NCBI GenBank assembly: GCA_030142905.1
Contig: JASJOG010000042.1
Coordinates: 746,501-810,500, forward strand
Source of the DNA: Heliopora coerulea
Lineage: Eukaryota > Cnidaria > Anthozoa > Scleralcyonacea > Helioporidae
Reading direction: 5' to 3'
DNA length: 64,000 nucleotides
Shown here piece after piece: positions 55,111 through 64,000 of this stretch (positions are counted from its first letter, which is position 1; the number at the start of each line of letters is the position of its first letter). Made by a program: the position numbers and the translations under genes. The notes under the pieces were generated by a model. It was given only the letters and a program-made list of their open reading frames with translations, had not been told where the DNA came from and made no database searches.

Positions 55111-56640
55111 TAATTCAATAGTGGTTATCACAGCATACACGTTTTAGGGCCTTCAACCTTCTTTGCATTATTTCAATGAAAATATTTCCGTTTATTTTGT
55201 AATTCAGCGTTTATTTGTTTTTTTACCTGTTTGCCTGGAGGCCTGTTTGTATGCAGTTGCGATAAGTGATATGATTAAGCTGGCAATCAATGTCATAATC
55301 TTATAACGAAATAACGATAACGATAAAAACACGATAACGAAATAACACTGAAAGTATTAGGTGCCTGTACAAACACGGTTCTTTAATTGCTGGCAAAATA
55401 TGCAGTTTTTTTCAGAAAAGAAGTAAAATGATGAACAGACCTCTCCTGTAAAACGGCATTGTGGTAAAAACTACAATGTCAAGATGACGAAGACCTGTAT
55501 TAACGTGGACGAATTTTTACTGTAGAAATTCATCCACATTTTCTTTCAAACAGAAAGAGATTTAACCACCGTTGAATTTGACTGGGTGTCTAATCTCTAC
55601 TATTTGTCCAAGCACGTTTTAGATTTAACCAGAGTTACGGGTTTTTGAATGAAGGAGAAGACAAACAAATTTTGTATTAGGGACATCAGTGTCTCCTTTA
55701 AGCACAAAATTTTTACTTTGAATGCATTATTGTTATGTTATTCCATATTATTATTATATAATAACTATTATATTATATAATTTTTATAATTACATTTTTT
55801 ATAATGATTATTATATAATTACACACATGAAATCAATATGAATGAATAAAAAGGGTTCGCAATTCCAAATGAGAATTTTTGAATGAATAATCGTCCGGTC
55901 GTGGTTTGTCTGTATCTTGTCATCCACGATCAGATGCGTAGCCAGAAATTTTTATCTGGGTGGGGGGTTCAATGTTGAGCAGCTTTTGCCGCTGCAATTT
56001 TCAACACTTGAAAAAATGCTAATCTTATCAACTAGTTTAACACAAAAACAAACAGATCCACAACTGATGAAAGAGGAGCTATCTGGGCCGTGAAATCGAA
56101 AAAAAGTCGAAAAAAACGCCTTATCTCGTCGAGATAAGACGATTAGTAAAACGAACAGTGAAACTGGGGAGGCTGCAGTTACTTGAACTTATCGAATGTT
56201 TGCCAAAGCTCGCCAATGGTTCTAAAATGATGTCTTTGGGTCAACATATTTCTCTTCAAAAATGTCGGGTAATAATTCATATGTAAATTCTAAGTAATAT
56301 GCACCATAAAAGGATCATACGACTGGCTTTACTCAATGGCCTGCGAAACGCGGGTTGTCGGACAATCGACATTGGGCAGCGATTAACGTCAACTCAACAT
56401 ATCTTGCTGAAAGGAGTCGAAACATTCACATTCTACTTCCGCGAATTCCTCAAGAATACAAAAATTTTTCTCCACAACTAAAAATATTTTTACATAGAAC
56501 GAGAATCAAAGAGGAGGACAAGGACTTGGATGGAATCATTTTTTATACACAACATCTGGTAATTCATCTGCTAAATTATCTGGTAGTTGAGGTCAGTCAT
56601 TGCATATGACGTGACCAACCTATCGTAAAGATGACCTTTA
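55111..56640. repeat. Old duplication related to 21430-24600
   Basis: Blocks at 55150-55440 (TTATTTCAATGAAAATAT, GCAATTGCGAT-like, CTGTACA) match 21430-21700 at low identity, and 56455-56535 matches 24495-24575. A strongly AT-rich low-complexity tract lies at 55740-55830. No coding sequence is supported. Confidence 0.45.
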
Positions 56641-56654
56641 CTGTTAGACAACTA

Positions 56655-57219
56655 CAGGGTGTCCCAAAAAAATGTATACACACTTTGAATGAATATAAAT
56701 ACATTGTTTATCAAGACATATCTACGTTTTATAACCCAAGTTAAAGAAGACAAGTGTGGAAGTTGTTGAGTTATTGCAGGTGTTCGAACTGATGACCGTT
56801 CTGGTCCAGGCACTGCTGATAACGCGGACAGATGGAACTGCAAACATTACGAATTATGATCATTTCATTTGGTATTTGGGTGCATTCTCTTTCAATTGCT
56901 GCTTTCAACTCATTGATTGTTACAGGTTTTATGCTACAAACCTTATCTTTGACGTATCCCCATAAAAAAAAGTCCACAGGCGTGAGGTCTGGTGAACGTA
57001 GGGGGATTTCAGTGCTATATCTTCACCCAATTCATCTGTTCGGCAGGTTTTCGTAAGTTAGGCTCTCATATCACGATGGTAGTGGGAAAGCGCTCCATCT
57101 TGCTGGAAATAAAACTCCTCATCTCCAAATTGCTCACGAATGCGTGGCATTCGAAAGAAAGTTTGTTATAGCGAGTTATCATCATTCAAAGTGTGTATAC
57201 ATTTTTTTGGGACACCCTG
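56655..57219 (-). mobile_element. Internally deleted mariner-like element, second type
   Basis: Perfect inverted ends of about 39 bases (CAGGGTGTCCCAAAAAAATG ...) flanked by TA (56653-56654, 57220-57221). The minus strand keeps transposase pieces: FYFQQDGALPHYH near 57100 (second Asp) and MDFFLWGYVKDKVCSIKP at 56771-56977 (third Asp region and tail). The N-terminal half is deleted. Confidence 0.9.
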
Positions 57220-57726
57220 TATTTATGAATTTTGATTGCAGGATCTATAAAAGCCGCAGTTTATCTCAAACTTATCAGTCGTGATCTGGGTTTTATAGTT
57301 CGTTCTTCAGGTTTTGGTTGAGGAATCTATGGCATTATATCAAGTCATCTGTATCTTTTACAGTAAGTCTGACTTCTTTTAAAATGCACTATCACAAATT
57401 CTGGCTTGAATTCGCTTTACATGCGATTTTTGCCACAGTGAGTATCTTTGCAACGCATACTATGAAGTTGGCTTATTTTGACCTTGCAATTTGAAATAAG
57501 CCATGAGCGTCGTAAATCACGCTGGATTCATGCTAGTTCTAGTTGATCCAGTATCTTAGTCAAAATATTTAAAAAAATGTGTGGTTTACCCGTTCTAACT
57601 AGATCTCTGTGACGATTTATAACTTTAATGTGACGTCCCAAGTCTGCTGATAATGTTTGCGGAACACAATCTAACGGCTCAAAATAACTTCATAACTATT
57701 GGTTTTCGCAACGAAACTTTAGTAAA

Positions 57727-58402
57727 GTTTTTAAATAGGTAGATACCATGGTGAATGGTAATTAAGATAAAGTAGGAGAAGATGAAGAGTAATATACGCT
57801 TTAAAAAGGTATACACAGTTACCAAAGACTGTTGGATAGTTTAGTTCTTAAAAGAACTGTTTGAAACTTAAAGAGGTAAAATTCTACGTAAAGAATAAGC
57901 CTAAAGAATTAGAAAAAAGCACAATGCATTTCGGCAGACCACTTATCAAGTGCTATACGTCTGCTAACTAAAGAAATATATCACCTGTTTATATTGTCTA
58001 AAGAAAACTGATGACATCGACCCAACGGTATGTGGCAGGGTCAAAATAGGGCCAAAAGGAATTTGTTTTCCAACTATCCCTATTTTGACCCTGCCACATA
58101 CCGTTGGGTCGATGTCATCAGTTTTCTTTAGACTATATAAACAGGTGATATATTTCTTTAGTTAGCAGACGTATAGCACTTGATAAGTGGTCTGCCGAAA
58201 TGCATTGTGCTTTTTTCTAATTCTTTAGGCTTATTCTTTACGTAGAATTTTACCTCTTTAAGTTTCAAACAGTTCTTTTAAGAACTAAACTATCCAACAG
58301 TCTTTGGTAACTGTGTATACCTTTTTAAAGCGTATATTACTCTTCATCTTCTCCTACTTTATCTTAATTACCATTCACCATGGTATCTACCTATTTAAAA
58401 AC
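57727..58402. repeat. Near-perfect palindrome, 325-bp arms
   Basis: 57727-58051 and 58078-58402 are inverted repeats with at least one mismatch (TTG against TAG near 57998) and a 26-base spacer. TTTAGTAAAGTT occurs just outside on both sides (57718 and 58447). The next block (58490-58570) belongs to the family seen inverted at 3225-3290. Non-coding. Confidence 0.9.
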
Positions 58403-58570
58403 TGTGTTTAAATTTGTTACCACGACAAAATCGCTGTTTGATTTTTAGTAAAGTTGTTTTAAATACTTTGTGTGTTTTTCTGTCATTATGGCTCTCCCTA
58501 TAAAAATAATGAGCTGGGTTCTCATTTTTATATTACGTCTACGTTTTCCTCCCGGAAAATCAATAGCCAC

Positions 58571-60747
58571 AACTTCATAACTAATTCCAAATAATGACCG
58601 GTCAAAAAAGATTTCTGATCAGTCAACATTAAGAATCCAGCAAAACACTGTTACAAAAAAAGGCTTAAGTTAATAATTGATTCAAAATGATACCTCACGT
58701 TATATCATGTTATTAAAAAAGTTAGACTGCAATAACGTTTGAATTCTGGGTTCGTTTCATAATTATTTCGGAAATTTTATTTCATTCTTTCAACTGTGTT
58801 GTATCTAACAACTTTAATAATCATTTCTCGTCGTCGATAAATATTTAATGGAGCAAAAACGTCCATAAGTCTTTATAAACAATGCGACAAATGAAACCGA
58901 TTATCATGAACCGTGTCAAACAAACTAGGCCGGTTATTGACTGTTGACCGACCGTTATTTTAAGCTCTGCAGTCTTAATCCTCCCTGATGGTTGAGTATT
59001 GGTCAAAATTTGTAACCATTTCACGGAATAGCGAAAAGTGGCCCTTGTTCTCAGGTACTAGTTAACTTCTGTAAAATCTAGAGCGTCGAATTATTCGAGG
59101 AGACCCTGTTTTCCGTAGAGGTCGAACGCTCAAAAAAAAGAAAAACTTGATTCTATTCTTTGTAGCCGTCGTAACAGTTTTCATGTGCTTAAAGAGAAAT
59201 GTGGTGACTAAGAAGGTCGAGAACTACATTCAAATTTACAATCATTCACTTTTAACAGATCGATAGCGTTTATACATATGTACTTTTTAAAGATAGTACA
59301 ATTTCATTCGCAATTGCAATCGTTCATGGATGGTGTATCGAGGCCAGCGCTGAGACAGTGCAATGTCAGAGAAACTCACAACCATTAATGACACGTTAAG
59401 ACAGCTAAATGCATGTAAGTAAATGTGATGTAACACGGGACGATTTTTAACGACGATGTAAAAGGCAACAATGTTGCACAAAAGTCGTGGCATGGCTAAC
59501 GAGACAATCTTTTGTGCAATATGTTGCACAACGGCGGTGTTACACTGAACGATTTTTCTGAATTAAAGTTACGCAACTTCTACTTCTCAGGTGTCGGCGT
59601 AGTTTCGCTTTACACGACCAAAACACATTAAACATAATGGTGATAACGCTTCGCAGTCAAAAGATGATTAAAATATTGTTGATATTGATCATGAAGTTTT
59701 GAGAAGGAGGAACCGAAAGAACGTCAAAGAGAACTCTGAACCAGAATTTGGATATAGAGAAGGCCTGAGTCACTCTCATTCGTCAGATTTTGACCATGCA
59801 TGTAACATAACTGGTTTCAAAAAGGAAAAAAAGGACTGTAAGACTTCCACTGTGACGGTATTTTATTTCCTTTTCACGCTTTACTTCCCTCGGCATAAGA
59901 GTTCTTTAATGATGTACTGATTGTCAAATGCGTCGACTAAACGGAATTCTTCTTTGCCCTTTGTTGTTTTCTCGACTTCTCCGCTATTGTTACCCGATAA
60001 AACAGGATGATCTTCAAAAAGATTTATCAATTTCAATCTTTGAATGTCGTAAAAACTTAGCCACTGTCAATCAGTGAACTTTATTTTTTCATTGTTAGAG
60101 GAAACCACTGAGGAAACTTTGTTTACATTCTTGCATTTACTGATTGCTCTTCCTGGTAAATGCAAAGGACTCTGGAAGATTGTTGCGATAAAAATCGCTG
60201 GCTTTGCTGTTACACAAATTAACTGTACTGCAATCTACGCAACAATGTTGCGACCATTTGAAGCTAGTTCGCTCACACCGTACAGAAATCGAAAATGATT
60301 AGCAAAACTAGAAAAATTATTGGTTGTTAAGCGAAGTGAAAAATTATAGGGGTAAGATTGCAGAAAGCGTAGAGGTAGGTGTAAAGAATTCTTGAGCATG
60401 TAAAACTCAAAATGCAGACATTTAGTGGAAAAGACTTTGTGCAACGGTCAGGGGAAGAGCTTATTTCTGAAATAAGTAAACTTTCGCAGATAAGAAAATC
60501 AAATCGAAAAGAGGCAGTGGTTAGAATTGAAATATCCCATGTACACAAGCCGAAAGTTTGGATTAAGAAGTGCTTATGGATTTAGGCGTTTCGATATTCA
60601 AGTCAAAATACTTGGGATGTTGCGAGAATTGAGAAAAGTGTTAGAAAACACGTACCGCTTATAAGCGAGGGTTTTTAGCCTTTTGAAAGTCGAGCAACAT
60701 CCCAAGGGTTTGGATAATGGTATCCAAACAATGAAATCCACTCTGTT
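58571..60747. other. Old duplicated, non-coding sequence
   Basis: 59160-59350 relates to 25440-25770, and 60300-60550 relates to 35690-35900 and 52615-52830 (TTGGTTGTTANGCGA, GCAGAAAGCGTNGAG, AGGTGTAAAGAATT). A pair of TGTTACACTGAACGATTTTT-like stretches at 59430 and 59538 may be the end of a DNA transposon. Frames at 59287-59529 (-), 59699-59920 (+) and 60074-60298 (+) carry no motif. Confidence 0.45.
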
Positions 60748-60810
60748 TATTTATTTATTTACTTATTTACTCACTCACTCACTCACTCACTCACTTACTT
60801 ATCTATTTAC
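60748..60810. repeat. (TTTA)n/(CACT)n microsatellite
   Basis: A run of TTTA-type units followed by about seven CACT units. Confidence 0.9.
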
Positions 60811-60886
60811 ACATATTTTGACATGAAATAAAAATGGAGTGCTGCGTAGGCAATGTGGAAATCGAAGTGAAATAATCAGAAAGGTA

Positions 60887-61016
60887 TGAGTACTGCCGAA
60901 ATGTGAGAGTAGTTATCTAACGTTTCGAGCGAAGGGCCTTCGTCAGAGAGAAAAACATGACGAAGGGCCTTCGCTCGAAACGTTAGATAAGTACTCTCAC
61001 ATTTCGGCAGTACTCA
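60887..61016. repeat. Inverted pair of hammerhead-like repeats
   Basis: Arms 60887-60945 and 60958-61016 are inverted repeats with a 12-base spacer. Each arm carries GACGA, AGGGCCTTCGCTC (stem II GGGC/GCTC with loop CTTC), GAAA and CGTTAG; the left arm on the minus strand has the full CTGACGA. A decayed single copy is at 262-395. Confidence 0.7.
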
Positions 61017-61434
61017 AACGTTTCTGATTTTGACATAGTAACCTCTCAACCATAATTTAGAAGTTAAAATAAGGCAGCTTTTCAGAGTGTTGTGTGTTGC
61101 AAAGTGATATACCATAAATCTATCGTAATAAAAAGTGTTTAATTATCAACTATAATCATTTAATTATCTACAATAATCGAAGAGTTTAAATAAGAGGTAT
61201 AAGAAGCAAAATCTAAAAGTGACAAAATGTTGAAAAGATGTTTGTTTCAGAGATTTTTGACTTACTGGCAAAGCATTTCAAACCCTATAGCCCCATTGTA
61301 ACTAAAGCTTCTTTTCAAAAAGTTGGTGTATAATAGGTTTTCGTAACAAAAGATATTGAGCAAAATCTCTAATTATAAGAAATTCTAGATAATTTGTCAA
61401 GGTTATTGCTACATTTGTTGATCTCTTCTACATT
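61017..61434. other. No gene recognised
   Basis: AT-rich sequence without motifs. Confidence 0.4.
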
Positions 61435-61570
61435 TCAGTGTGTGTCCCATCCGAGTTTACCTCTGACAATGCCCGATGCCGTGTCATAGTAGTTTCCTAT
61501 AATTATTTGTCCAACTTTGCTTTGCAGTTTTTGTAATTTGCTTTGGGATGTTCTTGAACAGTTCCGACAC
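61435..61570 (-). pseudogene. LINE reverse transcriptase C-terminal fragment
   Basis: About 45 codons read CSRTSQSKLQKLQSKVGQII, then YYDTASGIVRGKLGWDT, the C-terminal region seen in the LINEs at 47340 and 49546. It is cut on its upstream side at CAGTGGCGTAGAC (61572), which looks like the end of another transposon. Confidence 0.7.
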
Positions 61571-61617
61571 ACAGTGGCGTAGACAAGTAGAGGCAAGAGG
61601 GGGTTGTTGCCCCCCAA

Positions 61618-62809
61618 TCATCTACGAGGCCATCCTAGAGGTGTTAAATTCTCGGAGAAACATGTGGGATACAGTCTAATTATTCACTTATAACCATTGT
61701 TAGTTTCTAATCAAAATTGGTTAGAAACTAACAATGAAACTAATATAAATTTTCCGTTCATCCTTCTCAGTTATAGATCATGGAATACGAGTGGATCATA
61801 CACTATATATGATTAAGTAATTCAAAGATTCGAAGGCGAAATTCCTTTTTCAGGGGGTCCAATATATTGCAGTAAGAACTGCCACCCCCCGCAAAGGTCG
61901 GGCCCTGGCTATGCCATTACCCCCACACTAGAGAACTATATTATTGTCAAAGTTTGACAGGATTATGAATACGAAACATTATAAATGGTTTTAAAAGTAC
62001 ATTGGGTGATAAAAACTCTTGCTGTTCGCAGCTTTCCAATACCTTTTCATACTTTCCGGCAACTTGGTCTACCTAGTTTTTCCAGGTGAGGTTACATGTT
62101 CAAAAGAACTTGAAAGGTTTTGGACAACATGACACGACGAAGATACGACGAACGTTGTCGGATCCTACAGATAAATTTGACTTCGTGACAAAAATTTGGG
62201 AAAACTTTTTTGGAGACCCAGTTAGCATAGAATATGCACTTATTAACCAAGACTAGGTCCGTACGTAAGTATTTGCCTGAGGTTTTTTTGTGAAGACCGA
62301 GCAACGAACGAGAGAAGACAATGTGAAAAATGTAAAAGCAAATATTTTCGAGTACCGAGCAAGCAAACAAAGTAAATAAGAAATTTATTATATGGCTCTT
62401 AGATGGAGTTTTTTTCCCGTTTTTAACTGGATTTTCGTCGTAGGATGGTACGGTTTACCTTACCTCGGAAGTTCTTCGCCATGCATCTTCTTTTCACCAG
62501 TTAAACATTCGTTGGTCGTACTTTTATACAATTAGCTTTGAGGCACTACTCTAGTATGCTGTTGCATGGCTTAAAATAGACCAACTTACAGTAAAACGAC
62601 GCTTCTTTAGTTGATAGTTCCGTGTCGTTTTTGTACTCCTAGTTACTGAAAGATTTCTGATGGTTCCTGTAATTCTGTTTAAAACTGTTCGATGTCATGC
62701 CGATGTAAATCCCATATCAAACTTGCGTAGTGTTGTGATGAACCTTTAAGTCAACTAGTGTCCAAGGCATCACGGACAGATATATTACGTAATTATTTTA
62801 TTGCAAATA
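61618..62809. other. No gene recognised, small hairpin
   Basis: A 16-bp perfect hairpin with a 10-base loop lies at 61695-61736 (CATTGTTAGTTTCTAA). A TATGCCATTACCCCC stretch near 61911 may pair with CAGTGGCGTAGAC at 61572 as transposon ends. A 92-codon frame at 62092-62370 (-) is unrecognised. Confidence 0.4.
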
Positions 62810-63600
62810 CAGTAAAACCTCGCTAATTCGAACTCGGTTAACTCGAACTCCCCGCTAACTCGAACCAAATTTAATTTCCCCTGGATTTGATCCCATTTCC
62901 CCTATCATTTACTATCATATAACTCGAACTTGGTTAATTCGAACTCCCCGCTAACTCGAACCTAACTTTACACTCCCTTGGCTGAAATTTACCGCGTTAA
63001 TTCGAATTCTATTTTGGAAACGTTAATCGGTAAACCTGGAAGTGTCAGGACTTGGCTTTTTGACTTGTCGAAGTCTTGAATCTATGCTGATAACAATGCG
63101 ACAATGAATGGAAACGTAATTCAAGCCCAGGAAAGACCTTCTTTCCAGTATTATCTGGGGTGAATATTGTGCAACAATTCTTAAAATTCGTGAGTAGCCC
63201 GTCATAACTGTTCTAGTTTATCCGATTTATTTCGTGGGGCTTTTACCAATATGTACAGCCGTATGTAAAAGAGCCAGACATTCACTGAACTTGTACATGT
63301 ATTCTGGAATAGTCATTTCACTAGAGACAGTTATTCAACTTCATAGCGGCAGACATTGCACTATGGTAAAATCAGTATTCAGGACAACACAATCAGCTCA
63401 ATCCATGGAGAAAAATAATAATATTCTTAACTGACTGTACCAAAATGACTAGTAATAGTGGGTGAATCATAAAACCACGATACTTTATAAATTGTTAACA
63501 GGATACTTGAAAGTCAACGTGCACCCCGATAACTCGAGCCCCCGCTAACTTGATCTATTTCTCATTGCCCTTGGTAGTTCGAGTTAGCGAGGTTCTACTG
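62810..63600. mobile_element. Non-autonomous pogo-like element
   Basis: Ends CAGTAAAACCTCGCTAATTC and, complemented, CAGTAGAACCTCGCTAACTC, with TA on both sides (62808-62809, 63601-63602). Subterminal AACTCGAAC motifs repeat many times near the left end and a few near the right. No transposase is recognised. Confidence 0.8.
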
Positions 63601-63616
63601 TAATATCAGTGATAAA

Positions 63617-63835
63617 ATGGCGGAACGACCTAAACGGACTTTGTGCCAGCTGATACGTTTCGCCAAAGAATACTGTATTCCGTCTTCCAAACCGTGTAAA
63701 AAACGTTAACCCACCAAAGATAACAGTCTGTACGAGATTGAAGTTAAAGACATGGATAGCGACAGAAACTTGGTGCGCATTCACTATAAAGGATTCACCA
63801 TAAACAGTGATTCCAAAGCCAAACTTGAAGCATAA
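63617..63835 (+). pseudogene. Small ORF with chromo/Tudor-knot-like wording, one stop
   Basis: Starts ATGGCGGAACGACC in a good Kozak context. After 30 codons a TAA interrupts, then the same frame goes on to a TAA at 63833 with LYEIEVKDMDSDRNLVRIHY followed by KGF. The beta-strand pattern recalls chromo-barrel or Tudor-knot domains common in transposon-linked animal ORFs, but the match is weak. It begins 15 bases after the pogo-like element. Confidence 0.35.
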
Positions 63836-63928
63836 TTCGGCAGAATAAATCTAAAAAGTACTGTGCAAATGCGTATAATCATAACAATGAATCAATCTTA
63901 CTAATAAAGGATTCACAATGCACATCAT

Positions 63929-63982
63929 CTCCTACCGCCACTACCAATAGAATATTAATTCAATTGGTAGTGGCAGTAGGAG
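63929..63982. repeat. Hairpin, 20-bp arms
   Basis: CTCCTACCGCCACTACCAAT (63929-63948) and its inverse at 63963-63982 with one mismatch and a 14-base AT-rich spacer. It may be the end of an element that continues beyond the window. Confidence 0.7.
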
Positions 63983-64000
63983 TTACTATCAAAATGGGCG

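Noticed and set aside
60887..61016. CRISPR-like or terminator hairpin
   Set aside because: The inverted repeat is one pair of PLE-type ends in an animal genome; there are no repeat-spacer arrays.

Overview
This is an AT-rich, intron-bearing, transposon-dense animal genomic window. There are no operons, CRISPR arrays or bacterial gene signatures. The best pointer to the host is an intact single-exon class I terpene synthase of the animal type at 14118-15341 (+). Such genes are known from octocorals (soft corals, gorgonians, sea pens) and some sponges, so I infer an octocoral or close cnidarian; the sequence alone does not prove it. No partner enzyme of a terpene pathway is visible in the window.

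Layout. 1-2510: decayed BEL/Pao retrotransposon, minus strand. 2601-6640: MITE, hammerhead/hairpin repeat, internally deleted mariner, and two tRNA-headed SINE copies, one holding a solo LTR. 6924-9413: DNA transposon with CAGGGGCGGAT ends. 9985-11412: PIF/Harbinger-like element with a MADF gene. 11466-13247: dispersed repeat with a LINE 3' tail, then a hAT MITE with a perfect 8-bp target duplication. 13256-15735: terpene synthase locus. 15738-28260: MITEs, LINE endonuclease fragment, SINE pieces, inverted and tandem duplications. 28444-28620: exon of a secreted, knottin-like cysteine-rich peptide.

29860-38150 and 48740-55110 are two copies of one old segmental duplication. Copy A carries a Penelope-like element (PLE) remnant, which itself holds an almost complete pogo element with a transposase and a divergent HIRAN-like ORF. 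Copy B carries a LINE tail and a nearly full-length mariner, both absent from copy A. Each copy keeps a 3' exon for an arginine-rich peptide that looks more diverged than its flanks.

38925-45660 is a nest of PLEs. A degraded PLE was entered by a young PLE with a 13-bp target duplication, a long RT/GIY-YIG ORF and a 1361-bp inverted half copy. Hammerhead-ribozyme-like motifs recur at PLE ends. 45900-47880 is a decayed CR1/L2-like LINE. 55111-64000 holds ancient duplicates of 21-26 kb, another deleted mariner, a near-perfect 325-bp-arm palindrome, a pogo-like MITE and a small broken ORF. Besides the terpene synthase, plausible host coding sequence is limited to the knottin-like exon and the arginine-rich peptide exons.
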